From positions 78,757 to 142,756 of the forward strand of contig CABXSF010000001.1 of NCBI GenBank assembly GCA_902514805.1: a DNA stretch of 64,000 nucleotides, written 5' to 3'. The position numbers and the translations under genes were made by a program. Position 1 is the stretch's first letter, and each line of letters starts with the position of its first letter. Below are positions 52,721-64,000 of the stretch, in pieces. The notes beneath the pieces are model-generated. The model ran no database searches and was not told the DNA's origin. It was given only the letters and a program-made list of their open reading frames with translations. Source of the stretch: an uncultured Pelagibacteraceae bacterium. GTDB lineage: Bacteria; Pseudomonadota; Alphaproteobacteria; Pelagibacterales; Pelagibacteraceae.

Positions 52721-53456
52721 CTTTGTTTATTAAACTTGCGAGCTTATTTAAATCACCTCTACGAGATAAACTATGATCACCTCCCTTTATAATTTCCATT
52801 TTCTTTTTTGCTCTTGGAAAAATACTAAAAATTTTTCTGGATAGTTTTAGAGGAACAACATCATCTTTTTTCCCATGAATTAAAAAAACAGGGATTTTTG
52901 AATTTATCTTTTTATTAAGCACTTTATTTTTTCTACCATCTTTCAGAAAAGCTAATTTGATTTTATATTCATAGCCATCACTTTTAAGCATATAGAATTT
53001 CTTTTTTAAAAAAATTTTTTTTTCACTATTTTTCAGTTTTTGCCAAATTAACCTATCCAAAAATTCAGGAGCAGAACCTATTCCAATAAATCCAATTATT
53101 TGTTTCCTAAAATCTTGAAATTGCAAAAGTCCAAGCCAAGCACCTAAACTTGAACCAACTATTAAAAATTTTTCTTTTTTAATTATTTTGCGAATTACAA
53201 ATTTAACGTTATTCTTCCATTGAGAAATAGTTCCATTTTCAAATTTTCCATATGACTTGCCATGACCAGCATATTCAAGAGAGAGAAAGTTAACTTTGTT
53301 TTTTTTACAATACTTATTTATAAAAAGAGGTTTTTTTCCCTCCATATCAGATTTTAAACCGTGCAAAAACACAATAGTAAGTTTAGAATTTAATTTACTG
53401 TTCAAAATTCGTAATTTTTTATCCTTTTTAAAATAGATATAATTGAATTTAGTCAT
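52710..53456 (-). CDS. Alpha/beta hydrolase
   Basis: TIVFLHGLKSDMEGKKP, VGSSLGAWLGLL, IHGKKDDVVPLKL, GGDHSLSRRGDL. Confidence 0.83.
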   Translation of the reverse strand: MTKFNYIYFKKDKKLRILNSKLNSKLTIVFLHGLKSDMEGKKPLFINKYCKKNKVNFLSLEYAGHGKSYGKFENGTISQWKNNVKFVIRKIIKKEKFLIVGSSLGAWLGLLQFQDFRKQIIGFIGIGSAPEFLDRLIWQKLKNSEKKIFLKKKFYMLKSDGYEYKIKLAFLKDGRKNKVLNKKINSKIPVFLIHGKKDDVVPLKLSRKIFSIFPRAKKKMEIIKGGDHSLSRRGDLNKLASLINKVIY

Positions 53457-53492
53457 TTTGAAATTTTAAATATGATATTATAAGTTAAATAA

Positions 53493-54650
53493 ATGTCATC
53501 TAAATTAAAAGTTTTACAAGTAATACCAAGACTTGGTTATGGTGGAGCTGAAATAGGTTGTTACGATCTTGCCCATTATTTAAAAGAACAAAAATCAAGC
53601 TCCTTTATTGCTACTAGTGGAGGAGAGTTATTGAAATATATAGATAAAAAAAAAGTAAAACTATTTAGACTTCCTGTCCACAGCAAAAATCCTTTACTGA
53701 TTTTAATAAATATATTTATACTTGCTTTTATAGTTATATTTTACAAAATTAATATACTTCATGTAAGAAGTAGGGCGCCAGCATGGTCATGTTATTATGT
53801 CTCTAAAATAACTAGATGTAAATTAGTAACAACATTCCATGGGACATATAATTTTAATAATTCAATAAAAAAAAAATACAATGCAATCATGCTTAAGTCA
53901 GATTGTGTAATTGCGGGCTCAAATTTTATTTTTTCACATATCAAAGAAAAATACCCAGAGTACATATCCAAAATTAAGAAATTTTTAGTCATTTTTAGAG
54001 GGATTAACACTGAATATTACGACCCTGATAACATCAAAGAAGTAGAGAGAATTAAATTTTTAAGAAAACTTAATACTGATGCAAATAAAAAAATTATTTT
54101 AATGCCAGGAAGACTTACTGAGTGGAAAGGTCAAGAAATCTTTATAGAAGCTCTAAATGATCTTAAAACAAAATTTGGTTATAAAAACTTTATTGCTATA
54201 CTTTTAGGGTCTGATCAAGGAAGAAAAATTTACAAAAAAAAACTCATTAGATTGATTGAAAGATTTAGATTAAATAATGAAGTAATTTTTCTTGAACATG
54301 CACCCTCAATGCCTGTGGCTTATAGCGTATCTAGCGTTATTGTTTCTGCATCGATTGAACCTGAAGCTTTTGGCAGAATATCAGTCGAAGCACAATCAAT
54401 GAAAAAACCAATAGTTGCAAGTGATATTGGTGGATCTAGGGAAACAATAGTTGATAATAAAACTGGTTTATTATTTAGTTCTAACGATCATCATTCTTTG
54501 AGTGAAAAATTAGATTTTATTTTTAGATTGGACGATACTTCACTTAATGTGATGGGAAATAATGGTAGAAAAAACGTGCAAAAAAAATTTAATGTTGAAA
54601 AAATGTGTTTTTCAACTTATTCAGAATATAAAAAATTAATAAATGCCTAA
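53493..54650 (+). CDS. GT4-family glycosyltransferase
   Basis: RLGYGGAEIGCYDLAHYL, MPGRLTEWKGQEIFIEAL, EPEAFGRISVEAQSMKKPIVASDIGGSRETI. Confidence 0.9.
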   Translation: MSSKLKVLQVIPRLGYGGAEIGCYDLAHYLKEQKSSSFIATSGGELLKYIDKKKVKLFRLPVHSKNPLLILINIFILAFIVIFYKINILHVRSRAPAWSCYYVSKITRCKLVTTFHGTYNFNNSIKKKYNAIMLKSDCVIAGSNFIFSHIKEKYPEYISKIKKFLVIFRGINTEYYDPDNIKEVERIKFLRKLNTDANKKIILMPGRLTEWKGQEIFIEALNDLKTKFGYKNFIAILLGSDQGRKIYKKKLIRLIERFRLNNEVIFLEHAPSMPVAYSVSSVIVSASIEPEAFGRISVEAQSMKKPIVASDIGGSRETIVDNKTGLLFSSNDHHSLSEKLDFIFRLDDTSLNVMGNNGRKNVQKKFNVEKMCFSTYSEYKKLINA

Positions 54651-56556
54651 TATAACTTTACCTGATGGAAAAAAATTAACTTTTAAAGAAAAAGTTTCAG
54701 GACTTAAAGTTGCTGAAAAAATTAGTAAATCTCTCGCTAAAGAAGCTTTAGTTATAAGTGTAGATGGTAAATTAAAAGATTTAAGTTTTGAAATTGAAAA
54801 GGATTGTAAAGTTAAAGTTTTAACGTCAAAAGATAAAGATGGGCTCGATACCATCAGACATGACACAGCACATATTTTAGCAATGGCAGTCCAAGAGCTA
54901 TTTCCTGGAACTCAAGTGACGATCGGACCAACTATTGAAGATGGTTTTTATTATGACTTTTCTAGAAAAGAACCTTTTACTGAAGCAGATTTAAAAAAAA
55001 TTGAGACAAAGATGTCAGAAATTGTTGATAGAGATGAGCCAACTTACAGAGAAGTTTGGGATAGGGACAAAGCTATTTCACATTTCAAAAAAATTGGTGA
55101 GAACTATAAGTCAGAAATTATTCAAGATATTCCTAAAACTGAGGAAATTTCTATATACTTTCATGGTAAATGGTATGACCTTTGTCGAGGGCCACATTTA
55201 TCATCAACAGGTAAAATCGGTAAAAATTTTAAATTAACAAAAGTTGCAGGGGCATATTGGAGAGGTGACTCAAAAAATGAGATGTTGCAGAGGATCTATG
55301 GAACTTCATGGGCATCAAAAAAAGATTTAGATAATTATATTAAAAGATTAGAGGAGGCTGAAAAAAGAGATCACAGAAAACTTGGTAAAGAAATGGACTT
55401 ATTTCATTTTAGAGAAGAAAGTCCAGGTGCAGTATTTTGGCATCAAAGAGGATGGACATTATTTCAAAAACTTATCGACTACATGAGAAAAAAACAAAAT
55501 GAGGCAGGTTACAAAGAAATTAACACCCCAGAAGTTTTAGATAGATCTTTGTGGGAAAAATCTGGTCATTGGGAAAAATTTGGTGCACATATGTACACAT
55601 CTGAAACACCAGATGAAAAAATATTTGCTATTAAACCCATGAATTGTCCAGGATGTGTTCAAGTATTTAACCAAGGTTTAAAAAGTTATAGAGACCTACC
55701 TTATAAAATGTCCGAATTTGGAAAGGTTCATAGATATGAACCATCAGGCGCACTACATGGTTTATTAAGAGTAAGAGCTTTTACACAAGATGATGCGCAC
55801 ATTTTTTGCACAGAAGATCAAATTACAGAAGAGTCTTTATCAGTCACAAATCTTATTTTAAATATTTATAAAGATCTTGGATTTGAAAATGTTATTTTAA
55901 AATATTCTGATAGACCAGATCTTAGAGTTGGAGAGGATGAAGTTTGGGATAAAGCAGAAAATGCTTTATTGGAAGCAGTTAAAGCTACAAAATTAGAATA
56001 TAGTATCAACAAAGGGGAAGGTGCATTTTATGGTCCAAAGATTGAGTTTGTTTTAAGAGATGCAATAGGAAGAGATTGGCAATGTGGAACTCTTCAGGTT
56101 GACTTAAATTTACCAGGAAGACTTGGTGCATCTTTTGTTGATAAAGATGGATCAAAAAAAGTTCCAGTAATGTTGCATCGAGCTTTATTTGGTTCTCTTG
56201 AAAGATTTATTGGAATATTAATTGAAAATTACTCTGGAAAACTTCCATTTTGGATTAGTCCATCACAAATAATGGTAATACCAATTTCTGAGGACTTTAA
56301 TGATTATTCTGTTGAAGTAAATAAAAAGCTTATTGCATCCGGTTTAAATTCAGAGGTTGACCTAAAGAATCATAATTTAAATTATAAAATAAGGGAACAT
56401 TCATTATCAAAAGTTCCAATACTATTAATTTGTGGAAAAAAAGAAGTTGACAGCAATAGTGTAACTATTAGACAATTAGATTCTACAAAACAAGAAAATA
56501 TGGAACTAAAAAAATTTATTAATCACTATCAAGCTTTAAATAAAGCTCCATCATAA
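54643..56556 (+). CDS. thrS: Threonyl-tRNA synthetase
   Basis: TGS domain, HDTAHILAMAVQELFPGTQV, GPHLSSTGKIG, RVRAFTQDDAHIFC. Confidence 0.97.
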   Translation: MPNITLPDGKKLTFKEKVSGLKVAEKISKSLAKEALVISVDGKLKDLSFEIEKDCKVKVLTSKDKDGLDTIRHDTAHILAMAVQELFPGTQVTIGPTIEDGFYYDFSRKEPFTEADLKKIETKMSEIVDRDEPTYREVWDRDKAISHFKKIGENYKSEIIQDIPKTEEISIYFHGKWYDLCRGPHLSSTGKIGKNFKLTKVAGAYWRGDSKNEMLQRIYGTSWASKKDLDNYIKRLEEAEKRDHRKLGKEMDLFHFREESPGAVFWHQRGWTLFQKLIDYMRKKQNEAGYKEINTPEVLDRSLWEKSGHWEKFGAHMYTSETPDEKIFAIKPMNCPGCVQVFNQGLKSYRDLPYKMSEFGKVHRYEPSGALHGLLRVRAFTQDDAHIFCTEDQITEESLSVTNLILNIYKDLGFENVILKYSDRPDLRVGEDEVWDKAENALLEAVKATKLEYSINKGEGAFYGPKIEFVLRDAIGRDWQCGTLQVDLNLPGRLGASFVDKDGSKKVPVMLHRALFGSLERFIGILIENYSGKLPFWISPSQIMVIPISEDFNDYSVEVNKKLIASGLNSEVDLKNHNLNYKIREHSLSKVPILLICGKKEVDSNSVTIRQLDSTKQENMELKKFINHYQALNKAPS

Positions 56557-56559
56557 TAA

Positions 56560-57105
56560 GTGGCAGACTTCAAACAAAACTATTTCCAGAGAAGAACGAA
56601 GGATAGAGGACCTCGTTCAAATAACAGGATTATGTCTCAAGAGGTTCAGGTAATTTCAAGCGATGGAAAAAATTTAGGGATTCTAAATACCCAAGAAGCA
56701 ATCAACATGGCTAAAAATGAAGGGCTTGATCTAATTGAGATCGCCCAAAATGCCAAACCACCAGTCTGTAAAATTATGGATATGGGTAAGTTCAAGTATG
56801 ATGCTCAAAAAAAAGCCAATAAAGCAAAGAAGAAACAAAAAAAAGTAGAACTTAAAGAAATAAAACTTAGACCAGTAACTGAAATTCATGACTACTCATT
56901 TAAAATTAAAAATGCTCAAAAATTTTTGAGCAAAGGTGATAAAGTAAAATTTACTATTAAATTTAAAGGAAGAGAGTTACAACATTCAAATCTTGGACAT
57001 GAGTTAATGGATAAGATTAAGACTGATATAGAAAAACTTGGAAAAGTAGAGTTACAGCCTAAATTTGAGGGCAAACAGATGATAATGGTCATTCAACCAA
57101 TTTAA
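56560..57105 (+). CDS. infC: Translation initiation factor IF-3 (GTG start)
   Basis: NNRIMSQEVQVISSDGKNLGILNTQEA, NAKPPVCKIMDMGKFKYD, KFKGRELQH. Confidence 0.95.
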   Translation: MADFKQNYFQRRTKDRGPRSNNRIMSQEVQVISSDGKNLGILNTQEAINMAKNEGLDLIEIAQNAKPPVCKIMDMGKFKYDAQKKANKAKKKQKKVELKEIKLRPVTEIHDYSFKIKNAQKFLSKGDKVKFTIKFKGRELQHSNLGHELMDKIKTDIEKLGKVELQPKFEGKQMIMVIQPI

Positions 57106-57150
57106 TTATTCTTGTAAATTTATCATTATATTTGTATAACCCCTCCTGTT

Positions 57151-57357
57151 ATGCCAAAGTTAAAAACAAAAAGTTCAGCAAAAAAAAGATTTAAGATTTC
57201 TGCAAGAGGAAAAGTAATCATGCCTCAAGCAGGAAAAAGACATGGCATGATCAAGAGAACGAATTCACAAATTAGAAAACAAAGAGGGACAACTGTAATG
57301 TCTAAACAGGATAGCAAAATTGTAAAGTCATACATGCCATACAGTCTGAGAGGATAA
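57151..57357 (+). CDS. rpmI: 50S ribosomal protein L35
   Basis: [22 protein letters not shown]. Confidence 0.96.
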   Translation: MPKLKTKSSAKKRFKISARGKVIMPQAGKRHGMIKRTNSQIRKQRGTTVMSKQDSKIVKSYMPYSLRG

Positions 57358-57358
57358 A

Positions 57359-57715
57359 ATGCCAAGAGTAAAAAGAGGAGTAACAAGCAGAGCTAAACAC
57401 AAGAAAGTTCTTAAAGCTGTAAAAGGGCAGTGGGGCAGAAGGAAGAATACCATAAGAGTTGCAAGACAAGCGATGGAAAAGTCGATGCAATATGCATATA
57501 GAGATAGAAGAAATAAAAAAAGAGAATTTAAGTCATTATGGATACAAAGAATTAATGCAGGAGTAAGAGGTGAAGGACTTACATATTCAAAATTTATACA
57601 TGCTTTAAGCAAATCTGGTGTTAAGTTAGATAGAAAAATTCTAGCTGAAATTGCCTATGATAACCCTGAAGCGTTTAAAACAATTGTAAAAAAAGCTCAA
57701 GCAGCACTTAATTAA
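57359..57715 (+). CDS. rplT: 50S ribosomal protein L20
   Basis: [30 protein letters not shown]. Confidence 0.97.
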   Translation: MPRVKRGVTSRAKHKKVLKAVKGQWGRRKNTIRVARQAMEKSMQYAYRDRRNKKREFKSLWIQRINAGVRGEGLTYSKFIHALSKSGVKLDRKILAEIAYDNPEAFKTIVKKAQAALN

Positions 57716-57758
57716 TCTTCCCTATTGTTTTTCTTAGTTTAAGAAATAATCTGTAAAA

Positions 57759-58826
57759 ATGTCTGATTTTGAAAAAAAAATTCTAGAGTTTAAAAACAGA
57801 TTGAACGGAACTCAGGATTCAAAAGAAATTGAATCCATAAGAACAGATATTTTTAGTAAAAATGGATTTATAAATTCTCAGTTTAAAAAACTCGGTTCTT
57901 TATCTGAAGATGAGAAAAAAACTTTTGCATCCAATCTAAACAAAGCAAAACAAGAATTACTTGAAATATTTAGATCAAAAGCAACAGAAGTTTCGGATAA
58001 AGATCTTAATGAAAAAATAAAAAAAGAAAAAATTGACGTCACTTTACCTGAGAAAGAATTCAAAATCGGAAAGATTCACCCTGTATCTCAAGTAATTGAC
58101 GAAATATCATGTATTTTTTCAGAAATCGGATTTAGTGTAGAAGAAGGACCTGACGTTGAAAATGATTATAATAATTTTACTGCTTTAAATACTCCCGAAG
58201 ATCATCCAGCAAAAGATATGCACGACACATTTTATTTGGATGAGAACATGAAAACATTGCTTAGGACGCACACTTCTCCAGTTCAAGTACGCACGATGTT
58301 AAAAGGCAAACCTCCTTTTAAGATAATTGCACCAGGAAGAACTTATCGTAGCGATAGTGATCAAACTCATACACCAATGTTTCATCAGCTGGAAGGTCTT
58401 CACATAGATAAAAATATTAATATGGGACATTTAAAAGGATGTTTAAATTATTTTATTAAAGAATTTTTTGAAGTGGATAAAATTAAGATGAGATTTAGAC
58501 CTAGTCACTTTCCATTCACAGAACCTTCAGCTGAGGTAGATATTGGATATAGGATTGAAAATAACAAAATTATTATTGGTGAAGGCGATAAATGGCTTGA
58601 GATTCTTGGATGTGGAATGGTTCATCCAAATGTTTTAAAAAACTGTAAGGTTGACCCAAAAATTTATCAGGGTTTCGCATTTGGTATTGGTATTGATAGA
58701 TTGGCAATGCTTAAATACGGAATTAATGATTTAAGATCTTTTTTTGAATGTGATTATAGATGGTTAAATTATTATGGTTTTGATCCTTTAGATGTTCCAA
58801 CAAACTACAGAGGTTTAAGCAAATGA
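57759..58826 (+). CDS. pheS: Phenylalanyl-tRNA synthetase alpha
   Basis: [48 protein letters not shown]. Confidence 0.97.
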   Translation: MSDFEKKILEFKNRLNGTQDSKEIESIRTDIFSKNGFINSQFKKLGSLSEDEKKTFASNLNKAKQELLEIFRSKATEVSDKDLNEKIKKEKIDVTLPEKEFKIGKIHPVSQVIDEISCIFSEIGFSVEEGPDVENDYNNFTALNTPEDHPAKDMHDTFYLDENMKTLLRTHTSPVQVRTMLKGKPPFKIIAPGRTYRSDSDQTHTPMFHQLEGLHIDKNINMGHLKGCLNYFIKEFFEVDKIKMRFRPSHFPFTEPSAEVDIGYRIENNKIIIGEGDKWLEILGCGMVHPNVLKNCKVDPKIYQGFAFGIGIDRLAMLKYGINDLRSFFECDYRWLNYYGFDPLDVPTNYRGLSK

Positions 58827-61207
58827 AATTCACTAAAGACTGGCTTGATGTTCACTTAAAAACAAACAAAAGTGAGTCTCAAATTATTCAAAAATTAAAT
58901 AGTATTGGCCTAGAGGTAGAAAAGGTAGAACCAGTCAAAAATGAACTTAGTGAATTTATTATAGCGAAAATAGTAAAAGCAAATAAACATCCTAATGCTG
59001 ACCGACTCAAGTTATGTGATGTAGATATTGGAAAAAAGGAAACTCTTAAAGTTGTATGTGGTGCTCCTAATGCAAGAGATGGACTTTTGACAGTTTACGC
59101 ACCGCCGGGTTCAGTAATTCCAAAAAATGGTATGAAATTGGAAGTATCAAAGATCAGAGGAGAAACCTCTTACGGGATGCTTTGTTCTGAGTCAGAGTTG
59201 AAACTTTCTAATGAGAGTGAAGGAATAATAGATCTAAATGATAAATATAAAACAAAAATTGGAAAATCATTTTTTGGTGAAAAAAAAGTAAAAAATGTAA
59301 TAGAATTATCAATCACCCCAAATAGACCAGACTGTCTAGGTGTGAGAGGTATAGCGAGAGACCTTTCAGCCTCTAACTTTGGAAAACTAAAAGAACCAAG
59401 AAAAAGCAAAGTTAAAAAGAATATTAAACATAATTTAAAGATAAAGATTGAAAAAAATAAAAATCAGGCATGCTCAATTTTTGGAAGCTGTATAATTAGA
59501 AATATTAAAAATACTGAAAGTCCAGGATGGTTAAAAAATAGAATTTTAGCACTTGGCTTAAGGCCTATTTCTGCTGTTGTTGATATAACAAATTATGTAA
59601 TGTTTGATTTAAACCGACCCCTCCATGCATACGATTTAGACAAGATAAAGAATAAAATTACCGTTAGAAATTCAAAAAAAGGAGAGAGCTTTAAAGCCCT
59701 AGATAACAAAAATTACACTCTTAATAAAGACATGTGTGTGATATCGGATGATGAGGGTGTACTTGGTTTGGGTGGAATAATCGGAGGCGAAAGGTCAGGA
59801 ACAGAAATACATACAAAAAATATACTATTAGAGTCAGCTTATTTTGATCCTGCAATAATAAGAAAAACTGCTAAAAAATTAGATTTGAGTAGTGATGCAA
59901 AGTTCCGTTTTGAAAGAGGAGTAGATCCTCAGTCCGTAAATGCTGGGCTTGAGTCAACTGTTGAACTAATTTTAGAAATTTGTGGAGGAGAAGTTTCTAA
60001 ATTTGATGTTCAACAAATAAGAAAATTTAAGGACCTTGAAATTAAATTTGATCCCAAAATGGTATCAAAAATTGTTGGTTCCAACATTAACTCGAATGAA
60101 ATAAAAAAAATTTTACTAAACCTAGGGTTTACTATTAAAGCAAAGGGTAAATTTCTTGATGTAAAGGTTCCAAGTTGGAGACCAGATATTTTTGGTGAGG
60201 TTGACCTAGTAGAGGAAGTAATCAGAATTATTGGATTTGAAAAAATTAAGTCTATTGAACCTGAAAAAAAACGAACTAAACCAACACTTAATTTTTATCA
60301 GAAACATTTTCATTTAGCCCAAAGATCGGTGGCTTCAAAAGGATATCTTGAAACAATAACCTGGTCGTTTACTGATGAAATGATTAATAGTAAATTTAGA
60401 GAAAATTTAGAAAGCATAAAGATTATTAATCCAATAAGTTCAGATTTAAATGTGTTAAGAAATTCTTTATATCCAAACCTAATTTTTTATTTAGAAAAAA
60501 ACTTAAACAGAGGATTTGGAGATCAGGCTATTTTTGAAATTGGCCCAACTTTTACAGGAAAAAAACCTGGTCAACAAAAAACTGTTGTTTGTGGAATTAA
60601 AAAACAATTCATGGATGATGATAATTCTTTAAAGAATAAAAATTTAATTGATGTATTCCACATTAAAAAGGATTTAGTTCAATCATTAATTGAACTTGGA
60701 ATAGAAAAAGATGAGTTCATAATTGAGGATAATACACCCTCTTATTATCACCCAGGTATTTCAGGATCTATTGTTTCAAAAGATGGCAATTTTGTTCTAG
60801 GATATTTTGGTGCTTTGCATCCAAAAATAATTTTAAATACCTTTGGATTTGAAATTTTTTTAGAAAACTTAGTTAATTACAAATCCAAGAATATAAAAAT
60901 AAAAGAAAGTCTAACTTTTTCAGATTACCAAAAGTCAGATAGAGATTTTGCTTTTTTAGTTAATAAAGATTCTAGGGCTCAGGATTTATCAGAAGTGATA
61001 AAAAAAATAGACAAAGATTTAATCAAAGAAATAAAAATTTTTGATGTTTATGAAGGAGAAAATATTCCGTCTGATAAAAAATCAATTGCATTAAAAGTGA
61101 CAATACAATCTGACCATAAAACTTTAAATGAAAATGATCTCACAAACATAACCAAAAAAATAATTAGCACTGTAGAAGAAAAAACTGGTGCAAAATTAAG
61201 ATCATAA
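58823..61207 (+). CDS. pheT: Phenylalanyl-tRNA synthetase beta
   Basis: [38 protein letters not shown]3/B4 and FDX-ACB domains. Confidence 0.97.
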   Translation: MKFTKDWLDVHLKTNKSESQIIQKLNSIGLEVEKVEPVKNELSEFIIAKIVKANKHPNADRLKLCDVDIGKKETLKVVCGAPNARDGLLTVYAPPGSVIPKNGMKLEVSKIRGETSYGMLCSESELKLSNESEGIIDLNDKYKTKIGKSFFGEKKVKNVIELSITPNRPDCLGVRGIARDLSASNFGKLKEPRKSKVKKNIKHNLKIKIEKNKNQACSIFGSCIIRNIKNTESPGWLKNRILALGLRPISAVVDITNYVMFDLNRPLHAYDLDKIKNKITVRNSKKGESFKALDNKNYTLNKDMCVISDDEGVLGLGGIIGGERSGTEIHTKNILLESAYFDPAIIRKTAKKLDLSSDAKFRFERGVDPQSVNAGLESTVELILEICGGEVSKFDVQQIRKFKDLEIKFDPKMVSKIVGSNINSNEIKKILLNLGFTIKAKGKFLDVKVPSWRPDIFGEVDLVEEVIRIIGFEKIKSIEPEKKRTKPTLNFYQKHFHLAQRSVASKGYLETITWSFTDEMINSKFRENLESIKIINPISSDLNVLRNSLYPNLIFYLEKNLNRGFGDQAIFEIGPTFTGKKPGQQKTVVCGIKKQFMDDDNSLKNKNLIDVFHIKKDLVQSLIELGIEKDEFIIEDNTPSYYHPGISGSIVSKDGNFVLGYFGALHPKIILNTFGFEIFLENLVNYKSKNIKIKESLTFSDYQKSDRDFAFLVNKDSRAQDLSEVIKKIDKDLIKEIKIFDVYEGENIPSDKKSIALKVTIQSDHKTLNENDLTNITKKIISTVEEKTGAKLRS

Positions 61208-63016
61208 ATGTCTAATCTCGATAACATTAGGAATTTTGCCATCATCGCTCATATTGACCACGGGAAATCAACAATAGCAGATAGAATAATTCATAAGTGT
61301 GGAGGGTTAACAGAAAGAGAGATGAAGGATCAAGTATTAGACTCTATGGATATTGAAAGAGAACGAGGGATTACAATTAAAGCACAAACAGTAAAACTTA
61401 TTTATAAATCTAAAGATGGCAAAGAGTATATTCTTAACATTATAGATACACCAGGTCATGTAGATTTCAGCTATGAGGTTAGTCGATCACTTTACGCCTG
61501 TGAAGGATCCATATTAATTGTGGACAGCACTCAAGGGGTTGAAGCACAAACACTTGCCAATGTTTACCAGGCGCTAGATATAAATCATGAAATAATACCC
61601 GTATTAAATAAAATTGATTTACCTGCTTCCGATTTAGATAGAACAAAAAAACAAATAGAAGATGTTATTGGTATAGATACTTCTACTGCTGTTCCTTGCT
61701 CAGGAAAAACAGGCGAAGGTATAGAAGAAATTTTAGAGCAAATAGTCTCTGCATTACCACCACCAAAAGGTGAGATTAAAGAACAATTAAAATGTTTGCT
61801 TGTTGATAGCTGGTACGACTCTTATTTAGGAGTTATCATTCTAGTTAGAGTAATAGATGGAACGTTAAAAAAGAATATGAAAATTAAAATGATGTCTACC
61901 GATCAAGATTATACAGTCGAAAAAGTAGGTGTTTTTACACCAAAAGCTAGAGATATTAATGAACTTAAATCAGGTGAAATAGGATTTATTATTACAGGAA
62001 TTAAAAATTTATCTGATACAAAAGTTGGTGACACTATTTGTGATGCTCAAAATCCTCTCAAAAAAGCTTTACCTGGTTTCAAACCAAGTAAACCGGTGGT
62101 TTTCTGTGGCTTATTTCCAGTTGATAGTTCTGAGTACCAAAAATTAAAAGATGGTTTAGCAAAATTACAATTAAATGACTCTAGCTTTTCTTATGAAGCA
62201 GAATCTTCATCAGCTCTTGGGCTTGGATTTCGTTGTGGTTTTTTAGGTTTACTTCATCTTGAAATAATAACCGAGAGACTTGAAAGAGAATTTGATATTA
62301 ATTTACTAACCACAACTCCAGGCGTTGTTTACAAAGTTCATTTAAATAATGGGAGCATTCAAGACTTGCAAAATCCATCAAATTTGCCTGATCCAACCTT
62401 AATTAAATTTATAGAGGAACCATGGATTAAAGCTACAATTATTACACCTGATCAATACTTAGGTTCTATTATGAAACTTTGTCAGAACAAAAGAGGTATT
62501 CAAAAAAACTTAAATTATTCAGGTAATAGAGCAGTATTAAATTATGAAATACCTTTAAACGAAGTTGTTTTTGATTTTAACGATAGGCTTAAATCTATGA
62601 CGAGTGGATATGCCAGTTTCGACTACGAAATAATGGGTCATAAAGAAGGCGATTTGGTAAAATTAGGAATATTAGTGAACTCTGAGCCAGTTGATGCCCT
62701 TGCAATGATGGTTCACAAAGATTTTGCACAAACGATTGGAAGAGATGTTTGTGAGAAACTAAAAGATCTTATTCCAAGACATAACTTCATGATTCCTGTA
62801 CAGGCAGCAATAGGTGGTAAAATTATTGCCAGAGAAACAATTAAAGGTTTTAAAAAAGATGTTCTTACAAAAATACACGGTGGTGGGGCACGAGATAGAA
62901 AAAGAAAACTTTTAGACAAACAAAAAAAGGGAAAAGCAAGATCAAAACAATTTGGAAGAGTGGAGATACCACAAGAAGCTTTTATTGGTGTTCTTAAAAT
63001 AAATAAAGAAAATTAA
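61208..63016 (+). CDS. lepA: Elongation factor 4
   Basis: [23 protein letters not shown]; LepA C-terminus ([26 protein letters not shown]). Confidence 0.97.
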   Translation: MSNLDNIRNFAIIAHIDHGKSTIADRIIHKCGGLTEREMKDQVLDSMDIERERGITIKAQTVKLIYKSKDGKEYILNIIDTPGHVDFSYEVSRSLYACEGSILIVDSTQGVEAQTLANVYQALDINHEIIPVLNKIDLPASDLDRTKKQIEDVIGIDTSTAVPCSGKTGEGIEEILEQIVSALPPPKGEIKEQLKCLLVDSWYDSYLGVIILVRVIDGTLKKNMKIKMMSTDQDYTVEKVGVFTPKARDINELKSGEIGFIITGIKNLSDTKVGDTICDAQNPLKKALPGFKPSKPVVFCGLFPVDSSEYQKLKDGLAKLQLNDSSFSYEAESSSALGLGFRCGFLGLLHLEIITERLEREFDINLLTTTPGVVYKVHLNNGSIQDLQNPSNLPDPTLIKFIEEPWIKATIITPDQYLGSIMKLCQNKRGIQKNLNYSGNRAVLNYEIPLNEVVFDFNDRLKSMTSGYASFDYEIMGHKEGDLVKLGILVNSEPVDALAMMVHKDFAQTIGRDVCEKLKDLIPRHNFMIPVQAAIGGKIIARETIKGFKKDVLTKIHGGGARDRKRKLLDKQKKGKARSKQFGRVEIPQEAFIGVLKINKEN

Positions 63017-63017
63017 A

Positions 63018-63827
63018 ATGATATATGATTGTTTCTCTTACTGGGATGAAGATTTACTTTTAGATTTAAGACTAAACATTTTAGATAAAATTGTAGATCG
63101 TTTTGTAATTGTTGAAGGAGATAAAACTTGGCAAAACAATCCAAAAAAACTTAAGTTTGACGTTAAAAAATTCCAAAAATTTAAAGACAAAATTATTTAT
63201 ATTCCCGTAACAGACTTGCCAGATGGTGAAGATCCATATTTACGTGAGAACCATCAAAGAAATTCAATTTCAAAAGGTATAAAAGATGCAAATGAAGATG
63301 ATATTATTTTAATTTCAGATTTAGATGAAATTCCATGTCCAAAAGCCGTTAAAAATTTTGACCACAAGATGAGATATGCAACTTTCAAACAAAAACATTT
63401 TTATTACAAATTCAATCTGCAAAGTAAAAGCTATCCTTATTGGTATGGTTCAAGAGTTTGTATAAAAAAATATTTAAAATCACCTCAATGGTTAAGGGAC
63501 TTAAAATTTAAAAAAAGACCATTTTGGCGTTTAGATAAGTTCAGACTAAATAACATTATTAGCGATGGTGGTTGGCATTTTTGTAATTTAAAAACTCCTG
63601 CAGATTTATTGTATAAATATAAAAATTTATGTGAAACAAATGATCCAATACATTTTAAAGAGCGTATTGATCCCAAATATCTTCAAATAGATGAAATACA
63701 AAAAAAAATTATTTCAGGGGAGGATATAATTGGCAGAAAAGATAATTTTGAAAAAATTGAATTAGATTATTCTTTTCCAGAGTATTTAATCAAAAATAAA
63801 GAAAATTATAGTGATTGGATAATTTAG
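63018..63827 (+). CDS. GT17-like glycosyltransferase
   Basis: MIYDCFSYWDEDLLLDLRLNILDKIVDRFVIVEGDKTWQ...DDIILISDLDEIPCP...GGWHFCNL resembles family 17. Confidence 0.83.
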   Translation: MIYDCFSYWDEDLLLDLRLNILDKIVDRFVIVEGDKTWQNNPKKLKFDVKKFQKFKDKIIYIPVTDLPDGEDPYLRENHQRNSISKGIKDANEDDIILISDLDEIPCPKAVKNFDHKMRYATFKQKHFYYKFNLQSKSYPYWYGSRVCIKKYLKSPQWLRDLKFKKRPFWRLDKFRLNNIISDGGWHFCNLKTPADLLYKYKNLCETNDPIHFKERIDPKYLQIDEIQKKIISGEDIIGRKDNFEKIELDYSFPEYLIKNKENYSDWII

Positions 63828-64000
63828 TTTAAGTAATACTTGAGTCTTTTTACGTCTAATAGCATATCACCCTTTTTTTCATTCTCAACTTTTTCCAATC
63901 TAATGAGATAGTGTTTCAATTTATTGAATTTACTTATTCTTTTATAAACATTATTTGGATGACCTAAGGGTCTTATTTCTACAACTTTAGTTTTTCTTCT
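63824..64000 (-). CDS. C-terminal end of an unidentified protein (5' end outside window)
   Basis: Open frame from the window edge to a stop at 63824-63826: ...RRKTKVVEIRPLGHPNNVYKRISKFNKLKHYLIRLEKVENEKKGDMLLDVKRLKYYLN*. Confidence 0.6.
   Translation of the reverse strand, partial: RRKTKVVEIRPLGHPNNVYKRISKFNKLKHYLIRLEKVENEKKGDMLLDVKRLKYYLN

Noticed and set aside
56560-56562. GTG start of infC
   Set aside because: infC commonly uses non-ATG starts linked to IF-3 autoregulation, so not unusual.
57328-57612. 94-aa minus-strand ORF across rpmI/rplT
   Set aside because: Antisense to two ribosomal protein genes with no recognisable motif.

Overview
The window is about 64 kb of very AT-rich, tightly packed alphaproteobacterial chromosome. 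Gene content and order look like SAR11 / Pelagibacterales; this is inferred from protein character and synteny, with no database search. Most of it is core housekeeping: infB-rbfA-rpsO-pnp, fabA-fabB-fabI with a divergent Irr-like regulator and katG, ubiE-ubiB-coaBC-dut, mutM, rpsT, dnaA-dnaN, argH-lptM-lysA, coq7-dsbB, carD-fdxA-SUV3-like helicase, gltD-gltB, and thrS-infC-rpmI-rplT-pheST-lepA. There are two tRNA genes (Leu-CAA and Arg-ACG). I found no rRNA, CRISPR array, prophage or transposase. The items most worth a second look are: (1) a single 1765-codon ORF joining a CAP59/GT69-like glycosyltransferase in frame to the N-terminal-nucleophile enzyme GltB; (2) a homodimeric-type pyruvate dehydrogenase E1 with an N-terminal lipoyl domain, next to an E2 that has none; (3) a 23-residue hyperbasic (AKKK)n-R5 micro-ORF with its own promoter-like sequence, hairpin leader and strong terminator, beside carD; (4) a DUF4956 / CotH-like+beta-helix / VTC-domain operon with a possible 27-aa membrane microprotein; (5) the same Irr/PerR-type operator in front of irr and katG, followed by a Cys-rich micro-ORF with Fur-like boxes.
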